A stretch of DNA of 64,000 nt from Ornithodoros turicata (taxonomy: Eukaryota; Arthropoda; Arachnida; Ixodida; Argasidae), in contig NC_088203.1 of assembly GCF_037126465.1 (NCBI RefSeq), positions 87,234,668 to 87,298,667 of the forward strand, read 5' to 3'. The notes beneath the pieces are model-generated. The model was not told where the DNA came from. It worked only from the letters and a program-made list of their open reading frames with translations, and did no database searches. Made by a program: the position numbers and the translations under genes. Each line of letters begins with the position of its first letter. Positions within the stretch are counted from its first letter, which is position 1. Below, piece after piece: positions 1 to 9,130 of the stretch.

Positions 1-1145
1 ATTCAAGTATTAGCTCTGGATCATTCCAAAGTCTAGTTTCTTACGCCTTTTGGTTTGAGACATTCAGGTAGGACCTTTGGAAGTCAAAAGCAGTGCGACA
101 GAATCGCGCGTTTCTGTCCTTTCCACGAGCATGATGGAAAAAGCGCTGCCAGACGAAACACAAAAAAAACTTTAGAGACACACCGATGCGCTTTCCACGA
201 GAAATGTTCCATGTGTGCTGAACATGGCACATCAGAACGCTGTCTCTGTGATCCCGCGTTATGAAGCTATTCCAATCCAAAGGCCGCGCGCTGAGCGAAC
301 TCCCAAGGTATAACTGGTAGCGAAAACTAGCGAAAATAGCAAATCAGACCCATCGGCAAGGCCACCAGCAAGAGGCGCGAGCGATCCTGGGTGTTGACAG
401 TAGAGGTACTGTTGTAAACAGAAAAACTTTGCATTGGGACTTTGCGTGTCGGCTGTTGTCTGCTCATGCAGTGCACAGACGGAGGACACGCTTTGGCTTA
501 GTTTGAACCTATAGTAACGTTGGAAGAGATGACTACGGTTGTGAAGACTCCTCCTTCTAAAAGCGAACGCAATGGAAAAGATGGGAATATGTAACAGACG
601 TCATAGAAGCGGTTTACTGTGAAGACGGCTGCGTAGCGTGAAGATGTCTACATTAAAGCACCGCATTTCCCTCGAATAACCGCCGATATCCGTGTGCAAG
701 TTGTCTACTAATACAAAATCATGATAACGGTTATAAAAATATTAGTTTTCTTAAACCGGAGCACTGGGTAACATACAGGGTCCGTCTCTTGCTTCCGAGC
801 CCACACTTCAAAGGTCGTCCCGCCCAGTCCCGCCGACGCTCAACAGGAAGTACGTCACGGAAAATCTCAAATAACCAGGCGCTTGTCGTCTGCTTCCATG
901 TACCGAAATGAAACGGGAGCGCGAAAAGCGGCACGGAGTGTCACACTCTCGGGAGCGCGAGGTGCACTGGAGTGGAGTCTGAAACACTCGCGCTCAGGGG
1001 CGGCTACTGAACGCACCCACTGTTGCATCTTCATGCGTTACGGATGCGGCGCGGCTTCACTGCTTCTTTGGTGGGATGCAGGCAATACAAACGGCGTTCC
1101 GTAGAAACTGCGTCAAGGGTGTCGCCTTCCCGGAGGACAAGACGG
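1..1145. other. No recognised feature
   Basis: I see no recognisable gene, repeat family or RNA here. Open frames are short (under 80 codons), overlap on both strands and match no family I know. Confidence 0.5.
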
Positions 1146-1147
1146 AA

Positions 1148-1917
1148 TAATTGAGCCTCTATATGCAATAAGAGGATAAGTCGAAAACTCCCAAACCGAG
1201 AAAACTGCAAGTGAATATTTGGTAAAGTAATAGCAGATGAGTTTCCTCGAATAACGCAAATTCAAAATGTGTAACATACATGCATGTGTCTACTCTACAT
1301 GCATGTCCCGTTAGCATAGTTTCTGGATGTGCGACTTAGCATAAATTGAAAAAAACACAGGAGCATGACATATCCCCTTTTTCTATATAACACGCGCAGG
1401 GTTTTCGTGCAGGAAAAAACAGTTTTCACGAGTCGGACTTGACTCCAGGGCGGGCGAAGTTACCCTTGTGCAGTGGAGCAGCCTGTGATCGTGATTATCG
1501 TGCCGCTAAACGAGCACAACCTTGAAAATAATGTTCTGTATTGCCAGCAAAATATGAATTATTAGCATAGTGTACACGTTTTTCCGATTACAACGCTCAG
1601 TAGCACTGCTGACACGGTCACATAAGTTAGGAAGAACATGTTTTCGAGTGGAAGTCGAAGTTCATTTCCGCATCGTAGCAAAATTTAAGCTACACCATTT
1701 GTATGCGTGTGTAGAAAAGGGGCGTGATCTGGCTGCCCATCCCATTGACACGCATGCATTTCCCGTTTCTTACCCTCCTATAGCGAGTCAATAAATTGCA
1801 ATACGTTCCTAAATTTTCTTTGAAAGGTACATACTGGTATGTAGATATCATTGCAACAAAAATACTATAAAGGGGATAATTCGACTTATCCCCTTATTGC
1901 ATACAGAGCTTCAATTG
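1148..1917. repeat. Inverted-repeat pair, possible non-autonomous DNA element
   Basis: A block near 1148-1184 (TTGAGCCTC...TGCAATAAGAGGATAAGTCGAA) recurs as its reverse complement near 1880-1917 with a few mismatches. The right arm also contains a smaller internal palindrome around 1871-1893. About 700 bp between the arms has no coding capacity. I could not define target-site duplications, so the outer limits are uncertain. Confidence 0.45.
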
Positions 1918-2161
1918 TCTTCATAACACCCAAAGTCAGGAAAGATTTCCGACTTGATATTTGGGTTTAAGATTGGAACGCGATACCAGAACCCCTCGTC
2001 CGTCTACGACAAGCCACGCTGAACGTTGCGCTGTACCGTGTGGGACCTGTTTTTGGACCAATCTTTCCTCGGGCATTCATTTGTATTTGGTATTTGTATT
2101 TGTATTTGGTAACGGAAAACGCGGTATCCTATTCATAATTAACAACCTTAACAAAAATAAA

Positions 2162-2162
<1 letters not shown>

Positions 2163-2193
<31 letters not shown>
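2163..2193. repeat. (TTA)n microsatellite
   Basis: About ten perfect TTA units directly follow an AATAAAG sequence, as is common where a retroelement 3' end terminates in a trinucleotide tail. The element upstream was not identified. Confidence 0.85.
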
Positions 2194-2197
<4 letters not shown>

Positions 2198-2199
2198 TC

Positions 2200-3202
2200 T
2201 CATTACCTTTAAAACCTTTATCAAGGGTAAATATGGCCCTAAGAAATTCTACACACAACGTTTCAAACAGTATTGTTGGCTTCTGGTGGTAAAACCAGCC
2301 AAGGCAATATGTATTTCTACTACTACTCCTGACATTTTATTTTTATTTATTTTTTTCTCTGGAGCCTGTCTGTCTACACTTCCATCAAAAGTTCAAGAAG
2401 AAATTGAGCATTCCCGTGGCGTTAAAAGAATCCACGTTTGAAGTGCGAGGCTCATGTAACACTCGACCGTAAGCTCCGAAGGAGTACATATTAGAGCCTA
2501 CCTATCTTCTAGCCTCCAGATTGGAGTTCCCGCCGATTTTAGCCCTATTACTCCGAAATTTACTCCGGACTGCACCTGGTCACTAAACTACTGTGCATTG
2601 TAATCACGAGAGGGGGACTAGCCGTGTTGCAATGCACCATCACTGTTGTGGCGCACCCTTAGTTGCCGATGCACCAGAAAAACTCCAATCATCGTCCTTA
2701 TTTCTTGGAGCGCGGGAACGATTTACAGTGGGATTCAAATAGTGTTGTATCAGGCACGAGGAAGAGTTTGGTGTGGGGAGGGCACAGCTGTTTGGAGACA
2801 GAGAGAAAAACGTGTTGATTGTGGAACATCTGTTTCAAGAGAGATAAACGGATGGATTAATAGGGCAAGGATTATGTCATCGTAACGTGTTGTTTGAAGT
2901 GCAGAGCGTGTCCCGCGTCGTAGCGTTCGTCTTAGTGAGTTTACCCACCGATGGGAAGTAGTTATCCATCAGGGACAAATAAATGGGGAAAAAAAAAAGC
3001 GAGGCGCTCCAAGAAACACCCAATCAGCAGAGGCCATTTATAAAGGCTAGTTGCATACGGCACCTACACAGATTTTTTTTTAACATTTACATAATTTTTA
3101 TGCAGAAAAAACTGCGAGAGCAGCATATATGTCGTTTGTGAATGGTCTCCATGTATGGTAGAGCCAATCTCTTCATTTCTTGTTTTTTTTTTTTTTTTTT
3201 TT
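2200..3202. other. No gene seen; ends in a 20-base T run
   Basis: No coding region or repeat family was recognised. The segment ends in a T run at 3183-3202 just before LINE-derived sequence. The T run could be the reverse-complemented tail of a poly-A retroelement, but no body for one is visible. Confidence 0.4.
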
Positions 3203-5717
3203 CATCTTCAACAAACTTCGTTTGGTTAAAAGCAGCTTCGGGAGCCCAACACTATCTTTTGACAGTCGTCTGCACGAAGTCATTTCATCACGACTAAGGC
3301 TTGGACACACCCACCTCACACATAAGGGGAAAAAATTAGCCGGAGCTCTTTGGCTGCACGTACGTATATTTCTTATACGTGCAGCCAAAGAGCTCCGGCT
3401 AATTTTTTCCCACTTTTTTAACCGTGTGTGGAGAGAAGGAACTCTTCCGTTGTCCTGGAAGCTAGCCGAAGTGGTTCCGGTTCTCAAGCCAGGGAAAGAC
3501 CCGTCTGCTGCTATTAGTTATCGCCCCATCGCATTAACCAGCTGCCTTGGGAAGACTTTCGAGCGCATGGTAAATGCAAGGCTCGTATATGTTTTGGAAG
3601 AGGCAGGCATCTTTGACAAACACCAAAGCGGTTTTCGTTCTGGCCGGAGCACCCAGGACAACCTACTCCACCTAGAATCACAAATCAGAGAGGCTTTTGT
3701 TCGAGGGCAGTTCTGCGTATCCGTGTTTTTTGATCTCGAAAAGGCGTACGATACCACATGGCGCTTCGGGATTCTGCAAGATCTACACGCATGTGGTATC
3801 ACAGGATGCATGTACAGGTGCATCGATAACTTCCTCAGAGATAGAAAGTTTCGTGTCAGTCTGGGCTCAACTTTATCTAACGTCTTTGTACAAGAGAACG
3901 GGGTTCCACAGGGGTCTGTGCTGAGCGTTACGCTATTCGTTGTGAAAATGAACTCGATAGCCAGAGCCATCCCACCTGGCGTCCAGTACTCCCTGTACGT
4001 AGACGATGTCCAGGTTTCCTACTCGGCATCAAATCTTTCAACAGCTGAGAGGCAGGTGCAGCTCACGATCAACCGTCTATCTAAGTGGGCTGATGAAAAC
4101 GGCTTCAGGTTTTCCGCGCAAAAGACAGCGTGTGTTGTCTTTACTAGGAAGCGAGGCACATTTGCTGAGCCCTCGCTGCTCCTCGGTGGCAACACACTAC
4201 CAGTTTCTGATGAGCAAAAATTTCTGGGGGTGGTGTTTGACAAGAAGTTGTCTTTTGTGCCACACATAAACTATATAAAACAGAAGTGCCCGAAATCCTC
4301 CAACATACTCAAAGTTTTATCCCATCGATCGTGGGGAGCCGACAAAGTCACACTGTTGCGGGTCTATGACTCGGTTGTGCGATCAGTAATTGAGTACGGG
4401 AGTGTCGTGTATGGCTCGGCGCGGCCTTCGGCATTGAAGGTGTTGGACCCCATCCACCACGAAGGCATCCGACTCGCCACCGGTGCCTTCGGGACGTCCC
4501 CTGTGAAGAGTTTGTATGTTGAGGGCAATGAATGGTCGCTCGAGAGACGGAGACAATTTGAACATGTGAAGGCTGCGCTAAGGTACAGATGCCAGGGCGA
4601 TGACCCAGTTGTACACTCTAGTGTGAACCCCGCTCTGGAGCGACTCTTCCTTGCAAAGCCCTCTGTTGTACCCTCGTTCCCGCTTCGTGTGGAGGCGGCG
4701 AGTTCCCGTGTGGGATTCAGCCCCTCTGGCGTTCCCTTGCAGCAGGCAGTCCTCGATGCTGCGCCTTGGCAGAGACATCTAATACAATCCAATTTAAAAA
4801 TGACACAGTTTGACAAACAATCCACTGCACACACTGTCATTCTCCAGGAATTCCTGGAGATTCACCATAACTTCGGGAACCACCATGCAATCTACACTGA
4901 TGGGACTAAAGTAAGCAATGGTGTGGCGGCCGTTGCCCTTGAAGGTGATTCTATTATGACGGCACGCCTGAACACGAACGCCACAGTTTTCACCGCAGAG
5001 CTTTACGCGATTCTCCTGGCTCTGCGGCACATTCAACAAAACGACCTTCAAAATTCAGTGATTTATTCAGATTCGCTAAGCTCTGTGCGTGCGCTGCTTT
5101 CATGCTATGACAGCAAGAATCACCTCGTCAAGCGAGTACGAGCGCTTGCGACCCAACTTTGTTCCCGAGGCTTTTCAATCTGTCTCTGCTGGGTCCCCAG
5201 CCACACTGGGATCCCGGGGAATGAACGAGCCGACCGTGAGGCTCGGCGAGCGTTGGCACAAGAGGAGTCAGCACTAGGACTACCCTACCAAGACATCCTG
5301 CCAGTGTTAAAGAGAGCTGTCAGCACACAGTGGCAGCAGGAGTGGGACATGGAAGAAAATAACAAGCTACACCTCACACAGCCACACGTTTCTCCCCCGC
5401 ATCGGACTGAACACATCAACAGATCATCCGAAGTTCTTTACGCGAGATTGAGGATTGGACACACATGGCTCACGCATCACCACCTACTCAGAGGTCAGGA
5501 TCCGCCAGCTTGTGCGCACTGCGGTGACAGCTTGACTGTCTTGCACGTACTGGCATCCTGCCCTCACTTCGAACACCAACGCCAACAGTATTTCACCGCA
5601 TTCTACAGATACCATGTCCCACTCCACCCAGCCCTTCTACTGGGTGACACCCCTCTTGTGCCGTTTGATAACGTAATCAAATTTTTGACCACGTGTGGGT
5701 TTCTTAGTCAGATGTAG
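3180..5717 (+). CDS. Reverse transcriptase-RNase H polyprotein of LINE copy A (N-terminus chimeric)
   Basis: An 845-codon open frame. The first 65 or so codons come from a T run, another LINE fragment and the palindrome, so only about residue 66 onward belongs to this element. The reverse transcriptase shows motif A as FDLEKAYD (Asp185), the GVPQGS block and the catalytic YVDD box at 273-276. RNase H shows the expected acidic residues in YTDG (Asp574), TAELYA (Glu607), YSDS (Asp631) and GNERAD (Asp685). A CxxC pair at 778/781 followed by H and C forms the terminal zinc-finger-like motif ([18 protein letters not shown]). The domains copy the LINE RNA into DNA at the target site and degrade the RNA strand. 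There is no endonuclease domain, so this copy could not act alone. The ATG at 3180 is only the first Met of the frame; no LINE start codon is kept. Confidence 0.85.
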   Translation: MFFFFFFFIFNKLRLVKSSFGSPTLSFDSRLHEVISSRLRLGHTHLTHKGKKLAGALWLHVRIFLIRAAKELRLIFSHFFNRVWREGTLPLSWKLAEVVPVLKPGKDPSAAISYRPIALTSCLGKTFERMVNARLVYVLEEAGIFDKHQSGFRSGRSTQDNLLHLESQIREAFVRGQFCVSVFFDLEKAYDTTWRFGILQDLHACGITGCMYRCIDNFLRDRKFRVSLGSTLSNVFVQENGVPQGSVLSVTLFVVKMNSIARAIPPGVQYSLYVDDVQVSYSASNLSTAERQVQLTINRLSKWADENGFRFSAQKTACVVFTRKRGTFAEPSLLLGGNTLPVSDEQKFLGVVFDKKLSFVPHINYIKQKCPKSSNILKVLSHRSWGADKVTLLRVYDSVVRSVIEYGSVVYGSARPSALKVLDPIHHEGIRLATGAFGTSPVKSLYVEGNEWSLERRRQFEHVKAALRYRCQGDDPVVHSSVNPALERLFLAKPSVVPSFPLRVEAASSRVGFSPSGVPLQQAVLDAAPWQRHLIQSNLKMTQFDKQSTAHTVILQEFLEIHHNFGNHHAIYTDGTKVSNGVAAVALEGDSIMTARLNTNATVFTAELYAILLALRHIQQNDLQNSVIYSDSLSSVRALLSCYDSKNHLVKRVRALATQLCSRGFSICLCWVPSHTGIPGNERADREARRALAQEESALGLPYQDILPVLKRAVSTQWQQEWDMEENNKLHLTQPHVSPPHRTEHINRSSEVLYARLRIGHTWLTHHHLLRGQDPPACAHCGDSLTVLHVLASCPHFEHQRQQYFTAFYRYHVPLHPALLLGDTPLVPFDNVIKFLTTCGFLSQM
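3203..3326 (+). mobile_element. Fragment of a LINE C-terminal region
   Basis: The + frame reads NKLRLVKSSFGSP...RLRLGHTHLTH. The R-L-R-x-GHT-x-LTH block is the conserved segment between RNase H and the terminal Cys/His motif in RNase H-bearing LINEs, and also occurs in the neighbouring element as RLRIGHTWLTH. The wording upstream differs from that element, so this looks like a piece of a different LINE family. It runs directly into the palindrome at 3327. Confidence 0.5.
3327..3411. repeat. Perfect 36-bp palindrome with 13-base loop
   Basis: 3327-3362 (starting GGGAAAAAATTAGCC) is repeated as its exact reverse complement at 3376-3411, with 13 bases between. The right arm is the 5' edge of the LINE copy that follows, reading RAAKELRLIF in frame. 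The left arm is therefore an inverted duplication of that edge. Such foldbacks can arise when a LINE integrates with a 5' inversion or when a break is repaired by template switching. Confidence 0.9.
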
Positions 5718-5991
5718 ATGATAACCATTGCTCCGCTTTTATCCATTATCACCGAACTCCTCATGTAAATATCTCATTGTCACACTTGTAGATAGCTTTT
5801 AACTGCCATGCTCGCTTGCTATCGTCATCCCCCTCTCTCTTATCCTGGTCAATCAATCATCGCTCATACCTGTAGATAGGTTTTAACTACCACACTCTCT
5901 CTCACATCATCTTTCCCATAATCGTCTCCGACACACTCAGCATAGTTTTGGCGCTCTATGGCCTTTGTTGCCTTTGTGCCATTAAACACAT

Positions 5992-6025
<34 letters not shown>
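3376..6025 (+). mobile_element. LINE copy A (RT + RNase H family), 5'-truncated
   Basis: This is the longest copy of the dominant LINE family in the window. It holds reverse transcriptase, RNase H and the C-terminal Cys/His motif in one open frame, a 3' UTR of about 270 bp (with the block GGCGCTCTATGGCCTTTGTT), and a tail of AATC units at about 5993-6025. The endonuclease and ORF1 regions are missing. RT plus RNase H with a short tandem-repeat tail instead of poly-A fits the I/Nimb-like group of non-LTR elements. The clade is inferred, not tested. No confident target duplication was found. Confidence 0.9.
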
Positions 6026-6026
<1 letters not shown>

Positions 6027-6094
6027 TTTTTTCCCCTTATACACTTGACTGGCTTTGCACTGGGCTTTCAGTGGTGTGTTGGCATACCCTGACG

Positions 6095-6839
6095 CAGACT
6101 TGTACGTATTTGGAGTATTGTATTTAAAATACTGTATTTTAAATACAATTTGCGGTATTTTGGTACTCTACTCAATACTTTTTGCTTTGTGTATTTGTAC
6201 TCTATTTAAAATACATTTTATGGTATTTTCTACTCAATACTCTAATTACATATTTTAGATCTCCCTCTCAAATTTTCTGTGTCTCGTATTTCCATTATCT
6301 TGTTTGTTCAGTGGAAATTTCCTGAGTCCCTCGGACTAGACCTGGACATTGGCCCTTCTTGGAAGATTCCCTTTAGAGATCCTGCCCCGTGTGTCCTAAT
6401 CCTTGGCCAGTGACGGTTCTATTATGTGTGCCCTGACGCGGTGACGCCCAATTCTGACCTCCCCGAGCAGTGACCTGCTAGAAGTTTGCTTTGTTCTGGG
6501 TCAAATATACTCAGTGGAGTTATGCGGTATCTCTTTGTCATCTTTTTGGGACTTGTGTTTAGATTACTCCTATCACACAGCGGCGGCTTGTGTAGTGCGC
6601 GGGGTTTTGGTGATTCATGTCACCTAGCGGCGACTTGCCGCATTGACCAGTGACCGGTGACTTTTTGCGTTCAAGGATAAATAGTATCTTAATTGTATTT
6701 CAAATACTTTTTGAAGTATTTTGTACTCTACCTTAATTACTTTAATTTTCATGTATTTATACTCTATCTTAATTACATTCCATCGTTAGTATTTATTATC
6801 TTATCTTAAATACATTTTTGAGTATCTTGTACATGTCTG
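6095..6839. mobile_element. hAT-like non-autonomous element with 8-bp target duplication
   Basis: The ends are short inverted repeats (CAGACTTGTAC at the left, GTACATGTCTG at the right) flanked by the identical 8-mer CCCTGACG at 6087-6094 and 6840-6847. An 8-bp duplication with CAG-type ends is the hAT hallmark. Both subterminal zones are rich in AATAC/GTATT motifs. The centre (about 6300-6660) shows no transposase. Confidence 0.75.
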
Positions 6840-7019
6840 CCCTGACGGGAGGAATCACGTGCTACGTGACCTTCTGACGCCATCCGCTCAAACGTTGCCT
6901 GCCTGCGTACTGCTGACGATGACCCAATAAGGCCGAAACAGCTGTCCAGTACTGGCATGGCGACGTTTAACTTACAACCAGGGTTGTTAAGTAACTTAGT
7001 AAATGTATCTGAGTACGTG

Positions 7020-7122
7020 TACATTTTCAAACACGCACTTCTAACTGTAACTTAAAAAGAAATATACAAGTTACTGAAAAAAGTAATTAAGTTACAGTTA
7101 GAAGTGCGTGTTTGAAAATGTA
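7020..7122. repeat. Perfect 36-bp inverted repeat with 31-base spacer
   Basis: 7020-7055 (containing ACATTTTCAAACACGCAC) is repeated as its exact reverse complement at 7087-7122. It sits inside the left end of the hAT-like relic, so it is probably a secondary foldback of the subterminal region. Confidence 0.9.
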
Positions 7123-7364
7123 GGGTTTTTGAGTAAAAACGACGAAACACCGTTGCCGAGCCGGAGGTGGCGCGAAGGGCGCGCCGACACGGGATCCTCC
7201 ATGCGCGTGAAAAGCTGCAGCAACCTGTCGAGGCTCCCTAGCCGACACCAGGCACGAGCTCCACTCCTCCTCACCCTTGCTGCACGTGCTCACGCCCTCG
7301 CACTCGCACGTGACATTCCTTGTTCCCCGCCACTCTCTTGGCGGCTTTGGCGGTAGTGAAGAGA

Positions 7365-7563
7365 ATGGCCGAGTTTGAAGGCGTCGCCGTCTGTGAGCCT
7401 CTAACTACGAGCAGCCCGAGCAAAGTTGCCTCCGTTCTGTCAGCGCTACCGTGGCCACAATAGCGAGAGCACTTTGAAGTCATCGGAACGAAGGAGAACG
7501 GGAATCTTGAGCTGAAATGTCTCCGCTGTGACCCGAAGACGAAGTTTCCAAGCGTCTCACATG
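7365..7563 (+). pseudogene. hAT transposase N-terminal fragment (BED-type zinc finger)
   Basis: From the ATG at 7365 the frame reads MAEFEGVAVCEPLTTSS..., meets one in-frame stop near 7460, then continues in the same frame as HFEVIGTKENGNLELKCLRC followed by DPKTKF. The phrase FEVIGTKENGNLELKCxxC matches the start of BED zinc fingers of hAT transposases, which bind element ends. The stop, and the absence of the second half of the finger and the catalytic core, make it a dead fragment. Short length limits certainty. Confidence 0.5.
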
Positions 7564-7865
7564 TCCCTCACATGTCCCTGTCTCGGTTACACCCAGTTTA
7601 GGCGTTCCTTTCAATGTTTTGCCTGCAATTACGTGCGATTACCCAAGAAGGGATGTCTCTGTGGCTCTAGAGTGACACCTATTATGAGCCAAAGGCGTAA
7701 GATATGGTTTGCGTACAGAATTGTAAAAAGTAACTCCACCCATAATCGGATACTTTTCCAAGGTATTTGTGACTGTATCTGAGTATTTTTTCCTGTCAGT
7801 AACTCTAACTGTAACTTGATTACTTTCGAAGCTGAGTATCTGTAACTGTAACGCCCCTTTCAACC

Positions 7866-8160
7866 ACCTCACACATGGTTTTCTTCTTCGCAGAGAGGAA
7901 CCCCCACAGTGTCTACACTGTGGAGAGCAACTCTGTGTGCTACACATTCTTGTGACGTGCCCGCTGCATGAACCCCACCGTCAACGCCATTTTCATGAAT
8001 TTTATCAGCCCAGTTTGCCGTTTCATCCAGCTCTACTACTGGGTGATGAGCCATGCACTGCTGCCATTTCTAAGAATCTATAACTTTCTGAGAGACGATG
8101 GCTATCTATCTGCGATGTAGTTGTAATATGCATATTTTATCATATTATGTCTTTGTTTTT
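7866..8160 (+). mobile_element. LINE 3' end, diverged relative of copy A
   Basis: One frame reads EPPQCLHCGEQLCVLHILVT then CPLHEPHRQRHFHEFY...FHPALLLGDEP. This aligns with the CxxC...H...C motif and the [12 protein letters not shown] segment of copy A. A one-base shift near 8080 separates the last piece, NFLRDDGYLSAM-stop, which corresponds to KFLTTCGFLSQM-stop. The protein is clearly homologous but the DNA is diverged, so this is an older or separate subfamily. Confidence 0.75.
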
Positions 8161-8744
8161 ATCTCATGTCGCAAGGGTCCTCCGTGGTAGCGTGATTTGG
8201 ACCCAAAGGGATAACCAGCGAGCCGAAACAGGGTTAAAAGAAAACAGATAACTGTTTAATTGCGAGAATACATGGGTGAACGGCCAGAGTCCAGTCAGAG
8301 GGAAGGAAGACCCTGTTTTCTCCGATGTCTCCCCTTTTTGTTGACATCGGACCCGAGCCCAGCATTCTGACGACCTCCGTCTTGGACACGCGTTAGTCCC
8401 ATTGGTCGTTTCAACACCACAGGAGGGCTCAGTTTCAGGAACTCGCCTTCGCAACTTGACACCGAGGTCCTGGCATGGTAGCGGGGACGAACAAAGGAGG
8501 CTGAAACAACTCCCACGCAGCTGCCCCCACGTAACACTCAGTTTACCAAGTATATTATTTTAGTATAATCGTCTGATTTTCAGCCACAATTTTATCATTG
8601 TTTTCACGCACTCTAGACTGCGTTCCTTTTGCGCCAATAAAATTCAATCGTCATCATCATCTTCATCGGTTTTGAAGTTGAGGTATACGGCTAAACGGAC
8701 ATCCTCTCCAAGGGAGTATGTATGTACAAGATGGCTCATTGCAT
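8161..8744 (+). other. Unassigned DNA with a short LINE-type 3' end
   Basis: Most of it shows nothing I recognise. Near 8620-8668 the text GCGCCAATAAAATTCAATCG followed by CATCATCATC resembles the 3' terminus of LINE relatives here (cf. GCGCCATTAAAATTG plus ATC units at 32546), so a very short LINE end is likely. Confidence 0.4.
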
Positions 8745-9130
8745 AAAATTCAATAGTGAACTCTCTATCAACGGAATTTCGTGCAAAAGTGAGATAGCAG
8801 AATGGGAGACGATCCTAGTTGAAATCCATTCTATATTTTAAAAATCCTGAAAGGAGCATCGTGCCATGAAATATCCATCGCCTAATTTCGATATACAAAT
8901 GAGCCGAAACCTAAACAACGCGCCTCGAGAGCGCATCGTCTTCGCGACGGAGGAGGTGGGATGATCTGGCCCGATAGCGGTTGACCTGGCCAGCGTATCA
9001 ACACCTACTCCAATCTCATCTCCGTCGTTCCAAAACAGCGTGACCCTCTGACGTGAAATCAGCGCTGCGCTCAGGGTCGCCGCGGTTTCGGCTCATTTGC
9101 ATATCAAAATTCGGGCATGGATATTTCAAC
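8745..9130 (-). mobile_element. Internal part of a long foldback element (same family as 33549-34538)
   Basis: This segment matches the element at 33549-34538. GTGCAAAAGTGAGATAGCAG here corresponds to CGCAAAAGCGAGACAGCAG at 33734. The GACCTGGCCAGCG...ACACCTACTCC stretch is the reverse complement of 33940-34010. The segment also folds on itself (ATTTCGATATACAAATGAGCC near 8885 against GGCTCATTTGCATATCAAAATTC near 9092). The outer CAGGGTGT ends are not present. Confidence 0.6.

Larger units (their letters stand above)
6979..7860 (+). mobile_element. Degenerate hAT-like element
   Basis: It begins CAGGGTTGTTAAGTAACTTAG and both end zones are rich in AGTAACT/TAACTGTAAC motifs (7000-7122 and 7790-7850). 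It encloses a fragment of a hAT transposase N-terminus at 7365-7563. The right end is ragged where it meets the LINE fragment at 7866, and no target duplication was found. Confidence 0.5.

Noticed and set aside
4364..4840. 158-codon frame on the - strand, and similar - strand frames over LINE copies
   Set aside because: These are antisense shadows of the conserved LINE frame; they repeat wherever the LINE repeats.
8161..8530. Possible solo LTR
   Set aside because: Starts TGTCG and has LTR-like texture, but no matching end, target duplication, primer site or retroviral gene was visible.
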